Below the pieces are notes generated by a model that saw only the letters and a list, made by a program, of their open reading frames with translations, was not told the origin of the DNA and made no database searches. A stretch of 43,460 bases of DNA, taken from CAZTXD01 sp964617995 (GTDB lineage: Bacteria > Actinomycetota > Acidimicrobiia > Spongiisociales > ZC4RG35). Below are positions 15,817 through 23,831 of this stretch, one piece after another. The translations under genes were made by a program, and so were the position numbers. How positions within the stretch are numbered: position 1 is the first letter of the stretch; each line of letters opens with the position of its first letter. The stretch covers positions 1-43,460 of the forward strand of contig CAZTXD010000013.1 of NCBI GenBank assembly GCA_964617995.1, written 5' to 3'.

Positions 15817-16662
15817 ATGAGCGACTTCGTCACGCTCCAAGAGGCAGCGGCCAGGCTGGGCGTCCACTACATGACTGCCTACCGCTACGTCCGACTCGGG
15901 CAGTTGGCCGCCCACAAAGAAGGAGGAACGTGGCGAGTCGCCACAGGCGATCTCGATCTGTTTCAACAATCAAACGCTAGCGAACCTTCCCTCCCACTGT
16001 CGAGGAAAAGTGCTCCCTGGAACGAGCGATTGGAGAATCGTCTGCTGGAAGGGGACCACAGCGGTGCCTGGAGGGTGGTGGAGGGTGCTCTGACGGCGGG
16101 GATGACACCGCTCGATGTGTACTGCGACGTCTTCGTGCCGGCCCTCGACTCGATCGGGCGGCGCTGGCTCGGCGAGGAGGTCAGCGTGGCCCAAGAGCAC
16201 CTGGCCAGCGTGATAGTGGGCCGGATGATCGGCCGACTGGGACCGCAGTTCTCACGACGGGGCCGGCGACGGGGTGCGGTGATCGTCGCCGCCCCGCCGG
16301 GAGAGCACCACTCCCTGGGGTTGGCGATGGTGGCGGATGCCCTGCGGGTGGGCGGATACAGCGCCATCGACCTGGGAGGCGACGTTCCGGTGGAGTCGCT
16401 GGCCGAGGTGCTGGAGCGCACAGAGGACCTCAAGGCGGTGTGTATCGGGGTACTCGACCCCGCGACCCTCGAGGGGTGCCGCCAGATGGTGACGGAGGCT
16501 CGACGTCATCTCCACCGCGACGTTCCCATCATCCTGGGAGGCGGGGCGGTGGACGACCAGGACCACGCCCACCGGTTGGGTGCCGATCGCTGGTCGGACC
16601 TCCGCCACGTGATCGAGGCGGTGGAGGCGGGACGCCACCTCCAGCCCGCCATCTGGGTTTGA
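15817..16662 (+). CDS. CarH/LitR-like cobalamin-binding (likely light-sensing) transcription regulator
   Basis: The 281-residue protein has an excisionase/BldC-type helix-turn-helix (about 5-45, LQEAAARLGVHYMTAYRYV), a four-helix bundle (about 68-140) and a B12-binding Rossmann domain (about 152-275). The bundle has W117, nine residues, then E127-H128, exactly the W-x9-EH motif of CarH photoreceptors. The B12 domain has E163-x-H165-x-x-G168, the base-off cobalamin His motif, and LGGD after it. CarH binds adenosylcobalamin in the dark as a DNA-bound tetramer, and light breaks the Co-C bond and releases DNA; the same chemistry here is inference from these residues. The HTH is not a classic MerR. 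It is divergent from whiB with overlapping promoter elements. No carotenoid or photolyase gene is in the window. Confidence 0.85.
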   Translation: MSDFVTLQEAAARLGVHYMTAYRYVRLGQLAAHKEGGTWRVATGDLDLFQQSNASEPSLPLSRKSAPWNERLENRLLEGDHSGAWRVVEGALTAGMTPLDVYCDVFVPALDSIGRRWLGEEVSVAQEHLASVIVGRMIGRLGPQFSRRGRRRGAVIVAAPPGEHHSLGLAMVADALRVGGYSAIDLGGDVPVESLAEVLERTEDLKAVCIGVLDPATLEGCRQMVTEARRHLHRDVPIILGGGAVDDQDHAHRLGADRWSDLRHVIEAVEAGRHLQPAIWV

Positions 16663-16688
16663 TCCCATTTAGCAGTAATTCGAGCGTA

Positions 16689-16705
16689 GCCGGGCGACTC
16701 CCGGC
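16689..16705 (+). terminator. Short GC hairpin after the CarH-like gene
   Basis: GCCGGG (16689-16694) and CCCGGC (16700-16705) pair around a 5-base loop, 26 bases after the stop. No T-run follows, so termination is a weak inference. Confidence 0.35.
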
Positions 16706-16773
16706 CCGGAGAGGAAAGCTCCGTCTCGGGGGGATGATCCCTGCGATGGCCCCTGTCGTTCCCCTGCCGACGG

Positions 16774-16779
16774 TACCCT
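16774..16779 (+). promoter_or_regulatory. Candidate -10 element (TACCCT) of the TetR gene
   Basis: TACCCT in the context CGGTACCCTG ends 9 bases before the TetR ATG, giving a nearly leaderless transcript. The ten-base context is identical to the one before the FxsA-like gene at 4960. Confidence 0.35.
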
Positions 16780-16788
16780 GAGCGACGA

Positions 16789-17403
16789 ATGCCCCGGATA
16801 CGTGCTGACTCCATCGCCGAGCACAAGGAGCTGACCCGCCGTCAGATCCTCGCTGCTGCTCAGGAGCTGATAGCCGAGGTCGGCTCGGCGGAGATCTCCC
16901 TGGGGGAGATCGCCACGGCGGTCGGTATCGGACGGACGACGCTGTACGAGTACTTCGCCGATCGGGACGATGTGATCGCTTCCCTGGTGGAGGAGCAACT
17001 CCCGGCTGTGGTGTCGGAGCTGCTCGCCGGTGTGCCGAGGGAGCTGGCGGCGGCGGATCACCTCTTGGAGGTGGCGGAGCGAACGGTCCGCTTCGTCGCC
17101 ACCGACCGGGTCCTGGGCTTGATCCTCCACCGTGAGGTGGGACGCCTCTCCTACGAGGCCCAGCAGAGGATAAGGGTCGCCCACTCCGATCTCGTGCGAG
17201 AGGTCGACACCGTCTTCTCGGCCGGGGTCGAGGAAGCCACCCTGCGGCCGTATCCCCCCGACCTGGCGGGTCGCTTCATCCAGGACACGATCATGTCGGC
17301 GGCGCGGGCGGTCATATCTGCACCCGATCCCGACGCCAGGCTCCCCGAGATCATCTCGGCGATGCGGACTTTCCTACTGGGCGGCCTATCGAGGTCGGGA
17401 TAG
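16789..17403 (+). CDS. TetR/AcrR family transcription regulator
   Basis: The 204-residue protein has a TetR-type N-terminal helix-turn-helix at about 15-60: RRQILAAAQELIAEVGSAEI, then LGEIATAVGIGRTTLYEYF, the classic recognition-helix pattern. The C-terminal ligand-binding part (about 65-204) is variable and gives no hint of the ligand. No ribosome site is visible, but a TACCCT element just upstream suggests a leaderless mRNA. It lies 54 bases before ppk1 on the same strand, so it might control or share a transcript with ppk1; that is position-based inference only. Confidence 0.9.
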   Translation: MPRIRADSIAEHKELTRRQILAAAQELIAEVGSAEISLGEIATAVGIGRTTLYEYFADRDDVIASLVEEQLPAVVSELLAGVPRELAAADHLLEVAERTVRFVATDRVLGLILHREVGRLSYEAQQRIRVAHSDLVREVDTVFSAGVEEATLRPYPPDLAGRFIQDTIMSAARAVISAPDPDARLPEIISAMRTFLLGGLSRSG

Positions 17404-17457
17404 CGGATAGCCCGACCGATAAGGTGAGTTCGTACCGGCCCATGATCAGGTGAAGCA

Positions 17458-19497
17458 ATGACCCTCGAGAAATACCTCAATCGTGAGCTGTCGTGGCTCG
17501 ACTTCAACGCCCGGGTACTGGCCCTCGCGCAGAGGCCGACGCTTCCGCTCCTGGCCCGCGTCAAGTTCCTCGCCATATGGGCTTCCAACCTCGACGAGTT
17601 CTTCCAGGTCCGCGTCGCCGGCCTCAAGGAGCAGGTGGCACAGAACGTCAGGACCACCGCTCCCGACGGCCTCACCCCCTCACAGCAACTGGAGCAGATC
17701 AGGCTGGCGGTCACCGAGCAGTACGCCGAGGTGTCCAAGTGCTTCCTCACCGACGTGGCCCCCGCCCTGTCCGAGGCCGGCATCGTCTTCAGCGACTACG
17801 ACACCCTCGATGAGGAGGATCGGTCCTACCTGGACGACCAATTCCGGGACCGGGTCTACCCGGTGGTGACCCCTCTGGCGGTCGACCCCGCTCATCCCTT
17901 CCCCTACATCTCGAACCTCTCCCTCAACCTCGCCATCTTCGTGCGGAACCCGGAGACGGGGTTGACCCGTTTCGCCCGGATCAAGGTGCCGCCCATCCTT
18001 CCGCGGTTCGTCGTCCTCCCCGACGGCGAGCGCTTCGTGCCGCTCGAGCAGGTAATCGCCTCCCATCTGGAGAGCCTCTTCCCGGGGATGGAAGTCCTGG
18101 GCCATCACGTCTTCAGGGTCACCCGTAATGCCGATCTCGACATCGAGGAGGAGGAGGGCGGTGACCTCCTGATGACGATCGAATCGGAGTTGACCCGCCG
18201 CAGGTTCGGTCACGTGGTCCGTCTCGAGATCGGACCCGACATGTCCGACGAAGTGCTCGAGCTGCTCAAACGCGAGATGGGAGCCGATGAATCGGACATC
18301 TATCGGGTGGACGGTCCCGTCGACCTGGCGGGACTGTGGGGGATAGCGGCCCTCGACCGTCCCGAGCTGGACTTCGAGTCGTGGCACTGGCTCACCCCCA
18401 TGCGACTGCAGCCGGTGGAGGGTGACGCTCCCGACATCTTCGACGTCGTTCGCCACGGTGACGTGTTCGTCCACCATCCCTACGACTCGTTCACCACCTC
18501 GGTGGAGGCCTTCGTCGACCAGGCAGCTCACGATCCATTCGTGCTGGCCATCAAGGTGACCCTCTACCGGACGTCCCAGGACAGCCCCATCATGCAATCC
18601 CTGATCGACGCCGCCGTGTCGGGAAAGCAGGTCGTCGCCCTCGTCGAGTTGAAGGCCCGCTTCGACGAGGAGCGCAATATCGAATGGGCCCAGCGTCTGG
18701 AAGACGCCGGGGTCCACGTGATGTACGGGGTCGTCGGGCTGAAGACCCACACCAAGCTGGCGTTGGTGGTCCGTGACGAGAACGGTTCCATCCGTCGATA
18801 CGCCCACGTAGGTACGGGCAACTACAACGACAGCACCGCCCGGATCTACGAGGACGTGGGAGTCCTCACCTGCGACGATGCCATCGGGGCCGACCTGTCC
18901 GACCTGTTCAACTTCCTCACCGGCTACAGCCGCCAGACCCGTTATCGGGCATTGAGCGTGTCGCCCGGCGGGATCAGACGCCGAATGCTGGAGTTGATCG
19001 GAGTCGAGGCGGAACAGGACGACGGGCACATAACGATGAAGATGAACTCCCTCGTCGACGTCGGGATCATCGACGCCCTCTATGAGGCTTCGACGGCCGG
19101 CGCGAGGATCGAGCTGATCGTGCGTGGGATCTGCTGTCTCCGGCCGGGCATACCGGGCCTGTCCGAGAACATCACCGTGCGCTCGGTAGTGGGGCGGTAC
19201 CTCGAGCATTCCCGTATCTATCGCTTCGGGGCCCGAGGCCGCGACCGGACCTACTACATAGGGTCGGCCGACCTCATGCCCCGCAACCTCGACTGGCGGG
19301 TCGAGGCATTGGCGCCCGTCAACGACCCGACCAGCCAGTTCCGCATCGACGAGGTCCTCGACGTGCTCCTGGCCGATGATGCTCTCGCCTGGAGCCTCGA
19401 CCGGGACGGGGGATGGAAGCGCGTTCCCGAGGTCCACGGGATCAACGCCCACACCACCCTCCAGGACCTGGCCGTCGCCCGCTCCCGCGTTTCCTGA
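17458..19497 (+). CDS. ppk1: Polyphosphate kinase 1
   Basis: The 679-residue membrane-associated enzyme reversibly polymerises the ATP gamma-phosphate into polyphosphate. All PPK1 parts are present: N-terminal YLNRELSWLDFNARVL, the middle domain beginning KVPPILPRFV, and two PLD-like catalytic domains. The two catalytic histidines are His431 in THTKLALVV (HxK motif) and His584 in YLEHSRIYRFG, 153 residues apart, close to the 157 in E. coli (His435/His592). A GGTGAAG ribosome-like site precedes the ATG. The stop is followed after 2 bases by copy 3 of the dispersed palindromic repeat. The pst/Pho phosphate locus begins 1.2 kb downstream, which fits joint phosphate storage and uptake. Confidence 0.96.
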   Translation: MTLEKYLNRELSWLDFNARVLALAQRPTLPLLARVKFLAIWASNLDEFFQVRVAGLKEQVAQNVRTTAPDGLTPSQQLEQIRLAVTEQYAEVSKCFLTDVAPALSEAGIVFSDYDTLDEEDRSYLDDQFRDRVYPVVTPLAVDPAHPFPYISNLSLNLAIFVRNPETGLTRFARIKVPPILPRFVVLPDGERFVPLEQVIASHLESLFPGMEVLGHHVFRVTRNADLDIEEEEGGDLLMTIESELTRRRFGHVVRLEIGPDMSDEVLELLKREMGADESDIYRVDGPVDLAGLWGIAALDRPELDFESWHWLTPMRLQPVEGDAPDIFDVVRHGDVFVHHPYDSFTTSVEAFVDQAAHDPFVLAIKVTLYRTSQDSPIMQSLIDAAVSGKQVVALVELKARFDEERNIEWAQRLEDAGVHVMYGVVGLKTHTKLALVVRDENGSIRRYAHVGTGNYNDSTARIYEDVGVLTCDDAIGADLSDLFNFLTGYSRQTRYRALSVSPGGIRRRMLELIGVEAEQDDGHITMKMNSLVDVGIIDALYEASTAGARIELIVRGICCLRPGIPGLSENITVRSVVGRYLEHSRIYRFGARGRDRTYYIGSADLMPRNLDWRVEALAPVNDPTSQFRIDEVLDVLLADDALAWSLDRDGGWKRVPEVHGINAHTTLQDLAVARSRVS

Positions 19498-19499
19498 CC

Positions 19500-19549
19500 G
19501 TTTTTATCAGCAGATCGGTGCGCCCAGCACACCGTTTCGTAGGTGAGAA
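19500..19549 (+). repeat. Dispersed palindromic repeat, copy 3
   Basis: This 50-base copy starts 2 bases after the ppk1 stop codon, in ppk1 orientation, with GTTTTTATCAGC and ends GTAGGTGAGAA. Relative to copies 1 and 2, the left arm is altered (AGATCGGTGCG), so the hairpin is weaker with about three mismatches, while the right arm CACACCGTTTCG matches the family. The ends and T-run are unchanged. Confidence 0.88.
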
Positions 19550-19607
19550 ACGCTGATGGGGACGACCCCGGTCTGCGGTAGGCGGTGTCTCACCTATTGT
19601 TGACGGC

Positions 19608-20705
19608 GTGAGGTCCCGCCTCGCCGCCCTCGCGCTCGTCCTTGCCGCCTGCTCGACGGCGGGCTCACCTCCTGGCGTGCCCTCTCCTCCCTCCGCCACC
19701 GTCACCACAGCGCCGGTCGAGACGGCGTCGCCACCTCCTACCACGGGCCCCACGACGACGACGAGCATCGTCACCGCCGAGTCTCCCGACACCACGACCG
19801 AGACCGTCCCTCCGGAAGTCTCCGAAGTCGTCGAGTACCGCGTTCCCGGTTCCCGCCCCCACGATGTGGCGGTCGCTCCCGACGGGACCGTGTGGTACAC
19901 CGCTCAACGCGGGGGCAGCCTCGACCGACTGGATCCCGCCACCGGAGACGTGACTCAGGTACCGCTCGGTGGAGCCGCCGCCCCTCACGGAGTGATCGTC
20001 GGCACCGAAGGCGACGCCTGGGTCACCGATCAGGGCCTCAACGCTCTGGTGCGGGTCGACCACGACACGCTGGCAGTCGACGTGTTCCCCGCCGACGTGG
20101 CGGTGGCGATGCACACCCCCGCTGTCGCCCCCGATGGCACGATCTGGTTCACCGGTCAGGGTGGCTACTACGGCCGTTTCGATCCCAGCACCGAGGAGAT
20201 GGAGGTTTTCGAGACGGGCGGTGGCGGCCCCTACGGCATCACCGTCACGCCCGACGGCGACGTCTATTTCGCGGCGCTGTCGGGCAGCTATATCGCCCTG
20301 GTCGACCCGGTCACCGCCGACATGACGCGCATCGATCCCCCCACTCCCGATCAGGGAGCGCGAAGGGTGTGGACGGACTCGGAGGGAAGCATCTGGGTGG
20401 CCTACTGGAACACCGGCCATCTCGCTCGCTACGTCCCGGCGACCGAGGCGTGGGACGAGTGGCCGCTGCCCGGGGACTCCCCCCAGGCGTACGCCGTCTA
20501 CGTCGACGAGACCGATCGACCCTGGGTGAGCGACTTCGGAGGAGATCACGCCCTTCTCCGCTTCGATCCTGCCACCGAGACCTTCGAGTCATTCCCTCTG
20601 CCCACTCCCGGCAGCGGAGTCCGTCAGATCCTCGGCCAGCCCGGTGAGGTGTGGGGCGCTGAGTCGGCCGCAGACGCCCTGGTCGTCGTCCGCTACGGCC
20701 CGTAG
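19608..20705 (+). CDS. Virginiamycin B lyase-like beta-propeller lipoprotein
   Basis: The 365-residue protein has a lipoprotein signal (lipobox LAAC, Cys15), a Thr/Pro-rich linker to about residue 70 and a repeated propeller region. Recurrent units such as VAPDGTVWYT, GDAWVTDQG, VAPDGTIWFTGQGG, VTPDGDVYFA and EGSIWVAYW recur about every 40-45 residues, matching seven-bladed Vgb/NHL-type propellers. True Vgb linearises streptogramin B, but most such proteins are uncharacterised, so resistance should not be assumed; a binding or sugar/peptide lyase role outside the cell is open. The GTG start has no ribosome site; TATTGT at 19595-19600 ends 7 bases before it, consistent with a leaderless mRNA. 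A PHO box lies downstream, not upstream. Confidence 0.85.
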   Translation: MRSRLAALALVLAACSTAGSPPGVPSPPSATVTTAPVETASPPPTTGPTTTTSIVTAESPDTTTETVPPEVSEVVEYRVPGSRPHDVAVAPDGTVWYTAQRGGSLDRLDPATGDVTQVPLGGAAAPHGVIVGTEGDAWVTDQGLNALVRVDHDTLAVDVFPADVAVAMHTPAVAPDGTIWFTGQGGYYGRFDPSTEEMEVFETGGGGPYGITVTPDGDVYFAALSGSYIALVDPVTADMTRIDPPTPDQGARRVWTDSEGSIWVAYWNTGHLARYVPATEAWDEWPLPGDSPQAYAVYVDETDRPWVSDFGGDHALLRFDPATETFESFPLPTPGSGVRQILGQPGEVWGAESAADALVVVRYGP

Positions 20706-20727
20706 CCGCAACCGGCCACCCGGAAAG

Positions 20728-20749
20728 GTTCACCTCCCGTTCACCCAAC
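20728..20749 (+). promoter_or_regulatory. PHO box (two 11-base direct repeats) upstream of pstS
   Basis: GTTCACCTCCC (20728-20738) and GTTCACCCAAC (20739-20749) are consecutive direct repeats sharing GTTCACC, matching the actinobacterial PHO-box unit (GTTCACC-type repeats bound by PhoP in Streptomyces). A third degenerate unit may follow at 20750. The site ends 27 bases before a candidate -10 at 20777, so it overlaps the -35 position, as expected for activation. Confidence 0.8.
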
Positions 20750-20776
20750 GACTCGGGGACGGTCAACCACGCCCCG

Positions 20777-20782
20777 TACCTT
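20777..20782 (+). promoter_or_regulatory. Candidate -10 element (TACCTT) of the pst operon
   Basis: TACCTT lies 27 bases after the PHO box and 7 bases before a GTG (20790) in the pstS frame. It could give either a leaderless start at that GTG or a 65-base leader to the preferred ATG at 20853, which has its own ribosome site. Confidence 0.4.
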
Positions 20783-20852
20783 TCCGCTCGTGAAGCAAAT
20801 GCGAACACCCGTGAAATGGTGGATCGCCTCCCTGAGCAAGGAGACACTTCGA

Positions 20853-21878
20853 ATGAGTTCCCCTTCAACCAGGCTCGTAGCCCTGTTGGCGGTCCTGGCG
20901 ATGGCCGTGGCCGCCTGTGGAGGCAGCGTCGCCGATGCCACCGACCCGGCCGCCGGCGATGATGAGGCAGCTAGCGGCGAGAGTCCCGATACCGAGGCAA
21001 CAGACGACGGCGGCGGATTGACCGGCGAGGTGCGGCTGGACGGCTCCAGCACGGTGGGGCCCCTGAGCATCGTCGCCGCCGAGCTCTACATGTCAGAGGA
21101 GCCCGGAGTTCGGGTGACCGTGGCCATATCGGGTACCGGTGGTGGATTCGAGAAGTTCTGCATCGGTGAGACCGACGGCAACGACTCGTCCCGTCCCATC
21201 AGGGATGACGAGGCCGAGCTCTGCGCAGAGAACGGCATCGGATACGACTTCATCCAGGCGGCCAACGACGCCCTGTCGATCGTCGTCAACGCCGAACTGC
21301 CGATCGAGTGCATGACGGTGGCACAGGTGAGTCAGATCTGGGACGAGGGCTCCACCGTGGAGACCTGGGGCGACATCGACGGCCTCGACCTGCCCGACGA
21401 TGTCGCATCTCAGGCGATCACGGTTTACGGCCCGGGTGCTGACTCGGGGACGTTCGACTACTTCACCGAGGAGATCAACGGTGAGGTCGGGCGTATCCGC
21501 AACAACTACATCGACATCGGTGAGGACGACCTGGCCGCTGTAAGAGCCGTGGAAGGTGACGTCTACGCCATGGGTTACATCCCCTTCTCCTACTATCAGG
21601 AAGCGGGTGACGCCGTGAAGGCCCTGGCCATCGACGACGGCGACGGTTGTGTCGAGGCCACCGCGGAGAACGTGCAGAACCTCAGCTACACGCCGTTGGG
21701 TCGGGGCCTCTTCGTGTACTTCAGCGATACGGCGCTGGCCCGGCCCGAAGTGCTCGACTTCGCAGAGTTCTACGTCGAGAACGCCGTCCAGATCGCCGAG
21801 ATCGCCGAGTTCGTCGCTATGACCCCCGAGCAGCTCGAAGAGCAGGCCGCCAAGGTGGCAGCTCTGGCGGGCGGCTGA
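20853..21878 (+). CDS. pstS: Phosphate ABC transporter substrate-binding lipoprotein
   Basis: The 341-residue protein binds phosphate outside the membrane for PstCAB. It has a lipoprotein signal (lipobox VAAC, about residues 18-21), an acidic Asp/Glu/Ser-rich linker, then the PstS fold with phosphate-contact loops LDGSSTVGPL, SGTGGGFEKFC and GADSGTFDYF. ATG 20853 was chosen because AAGGAGA precedes it and the signal peptide starts normally; a GTG at 20790 would add 21 residues including two Trp. The gene follows a PHO box and starts the pstSCAB-phoU-regulator operon. Two Cys in the binding domain (FCIGETDG and ELCAENG) could form a disulfide. Confidence 0.95.
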   Translation: MSSPSTRLVALLAVLAMAVAACGGSVADATDPAAGDDEAASGESPDTEATDDGGGLTGEVRLDGSSTVGPLSIVAAELYMSEEPGVRVTVAISGTGGGFEKFCIGETDGNDSSRPIRDDEAELCAENGIGYDFIQAANDALSIVVNAELPIECMTVAQVSQIWDEGSTVETWGDIDGLDLPDDVASQAITVYGPGADSGTFDYFTEEINGEVGRIRNNYIDIGEDDLAAVRAVEGDVYAMGYIPFSYYQEAGDAVKALAIDDGDGCVEATAENVQNLSYTPLGRGLFVYFSDTALARPEVLDFAEFYVENAVQIAEIAEFVAMTPEQLEEQAAKVAALAGG

Positions 21879-21881
21879 CCG

Positions 21882-22838
21882 ATGGCCGACGGGACCCTGG
21901 ATTCCTCCAGCACCGTTGCAGTCGGGCAACGGTCGCTGGAGGCCTCCAGCCGTCGCTACGGCGAGAAGGCTATAAAGACCTTCCTCGCCTTGAGCGCCGG
22001 GCTTTCCATCCTGATCACCACCGCCATCGTGATCTCGCTGGTTGTGCCGACCATCGACTTCTTTCGCGAGGTCTCGATAGTCGAATTCTTCACCGGGACC
22101 CTGTGGGCACCACTGTTCGCCAACGCCAGTTTCGGGGTATGGCCGATCGTGGTCGGCAGCTTCCTGGTCGTGGCGATCTCACTCGGTGTGGCCGTTCCCG
22201 TGGGTCTGCTGTCGGCCGTGTATCTCTCCGAATACGCCCGGCCGGGGCTCCGACGGGTGGTGAAGCCCATGCTGGAGGTGCTCGCCGGTATCCCCACCGT
22301 GGCAATCGGGCTGTTCGCCTTCTGGTTCATCCGACCTCTGGCCGAGACCTTGCTGCCGTTCCTTCCCTGGCAGGGTCCGTTCTCGGTCGGGGTGGCTGCC
22401 CTGGGGGTCGGCCTTCTGATAGTTCCCGTCATCACCTCGGTGGCCGACGACGCCATAAGGGCCGTTCCGGCGGCGCTTCGGGCCGGTGGCTACGCCCTCG
22501 GCGCCACCAAGTTCGAGGTGGCCACCCGCGTCGTCCTCCCTGCGGCCATATCCGGGATCATCGCGGCAGTGGTCCTGGGCGGCTCCCGGGCGGTAGGCGA
22601 GACCATGGTGGTGTTCATCGCATCCGGTGCGGGGAATCCCTTCCTCACCTTCGACCCGACCAAGGGCGTGCAGACGATGACGGCTTTCATCGCCGGGGCT
22701 GCGACGGGAGACATCCCCACCGGGAGTGTCAAGTACCACACCATCTTCGCGGTCGGGTCACTCCTGTTCGTGGCCACCCTGGCATTGAACTCCATCGCCA
22801 TTCGCTTCGTGCGGCGGTTTCGGGAGGTCTACGAGTAA
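21882..22838 (+). CDS. pstC: Phosphate ABC transporter permease PstC
   Basis: The 318-residue inner-membrane permease has about six transmembrane segments, beginning TFLALSAGLSILITTAIVIS at about 29-48. The cytoplasmic EAA-type loop that docks PstB is visible as ALRAGGYALGATKFE followed by VVLPAAISGI. The pairing with PstA, the gene order and the GIPTVAIGLFAFWFI stretch identify PstC. It starts 3 bases after pstS. Its stop shares one base with the pstA ATG (TAATG), so the operon is translationally coupled. Confidence 0.95.
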   Translation: MADGTLDSSSTVAVGQRSLEASSRRYGEKAIKTFLALSAGLSILITTAIVISLVVPTIDFFREVSIVEFFTGTLWAPLFANASFGVWPIVVGSFLVVAISLGVAVPVGLLSAVYLSEYARPGLRRVVKPMLEVLAGIPTVAIGLFAFWFIRPLAETLLPFLPWQGPFSVGVAALGVGLLIVPVITSVADDAIRAVPAALRAGGYALGATKFEVATRVVLPAAISGIIAAVVLGGSRAVGETMVVFIASGAGNPFLTFDPTKGVQTMTAFIAGAATGDIPTGSVKYHTIFAVGSLLFVATLALNSIAIRFVRRFREVYE

Positions 22839-23776
22839 TGGCCATCGACTCCACCTCGAGTGACCGGGTGGCCATCGCCACTTCAGGGGCCCGCGCCGCC
22901 ACCGCGGCCGCGCTTCGGTCATCCTCACACCGCGACCGGGTGGTCGATCTCGTCTTCGGCTCGATGATGGTCCTGGCCCTGGGGTTCGCACTCATCGGGC
23001 TGGCCTCGTTGATCGTCTTCATGATCATCGAAGGTGGAGGCCGTCTGAGCTGGAGCTTGCTCACGGAGGCGCCATCGTGGATCAACGCCGGGCAGGCGGG
23101 GTTCCGCACCGCCATCCTCGGAACCCTCTACGTGATCGGTGGTGTGATCCTCTTGATTGTCCCCCTCGGCGTCGGGGCCGCGGTGTATCTGGAGGAGTAC
23201 GCCAAACCGGATAGGTGGTGGAACCGGCTGATCGAGCTGAACATCCAGAACCTGGCAGGAGTTCCCTCCATCGTCTTCGGGATCCTCGGCCTGGCCTTCA
23301 TCGTGCGCGGCCCGATCGGGATCGGGTTCGTCGCCGCTGCCGGCTCCCTCACCCTGGCTCTCCTGGTGCTGCCCACCGTCATCCTCGCCGCGCGAGAAGC
23401 GATCCGTGCTGTCCCCTCCTCGATAACGGATGGCTCGCTCGCCTTGGGGGCGACCCGGTGGCAGACGATCTGGAGACAGGTCCTGCCTGCGGCGCTCCCC
23501 GGGATCATGACCGGGATCATCCTCGCCGTCTCCCGAGCGATCGGCGAGGCTGCACCGCTCCTGCTGGTCGGGGCGGTGACGTTTGTCACGTTCAACCCCA
23601 AGTTCCTCTCCGACGGCTACTCGGCCCTTCCGGTGATCATCTACCAGTACTCCAACCAGCCGCAGGAGGAGTTCAGGGTGTTGGCCGCGGCGGGCGTGAT
23701 AATCATGCTGATCATGGTGCTGCTCCTGAACTCGTTCGCGGTGTGGCTGCGTGATCGGTTCGAGAGGAGCTGGTAG
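22838..23776 (+). CDS. pstA: Phosphate ABC transporter permease PstA
   Basis: The 312-residue permease has an N-terminal hydrophobic segment SMMVLALGFALIGLASLIVF (about 43-62) and five more membrane segments. Its EAA loop reads GSLALGATRWQTIWRQVLPA, and NLAGVPSIVFGILGLAFIV is PstA-typical. The start ATG overlaps the pstC stop by one base. The hydrophilic first 30 residues are normal for PstA. 55 bases separate it from the preferred pstB start. Confidence 0.95.
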   Translation: MAIDSTSSDRVAIATSGARAATAAALRSSSHRDRVVDLVFGSMMVLALGFALIGLASLIVFMIIEGGGRLSWSLLTEAPSWINAGQAGFRTAILGTLYVIGGVILLIVPLGVGAAVYLEEYAKPDRWWNRLIELNIQNLAGVPSIVFGILGLAFIVRGPIGIGFVAAAGSLTLALLVLPTVILAAREAIRAVPSSITDGSLALGATRWQTIWRQVLPAALPGIMTGIILAVSRAIGEAAPLLLVGAVTFVTFNPKFLSDGYSALPVIIYQYSNQPQEEFRVLAAAGVIIMLIMVLLLNSFAVWLRDRFERSW

Positions 23777-23831
23777 TGACCGACGGAGAGGGCGTCTGCC
23801 GAGCAGGCGGACTCGAACGAGAAGCAGGCAG

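Noticed and set aside
17680..19452. 590-codon open frame on the minus strand opposite ppk1
   Set aside because: It mirrors the codon pattern of ppk1 in GC-rich DNA and shows no recognisable domain, while the plus strand encodes a complete PPK1.
11940..19549. The three repeats as a CRISPR array or as a coding peptide
   Set aside because: They are kilobases apart with genes between, not regularly spaced, and start after stop codons; the palindrome explains the conservation better than a reading frame.
19608..20705. Streptogramin resistance (vgb)
   Set aside because: The propeller resembles Vgb, but it is an anchored lipoprotein and this family is mostly not involved in resistance.
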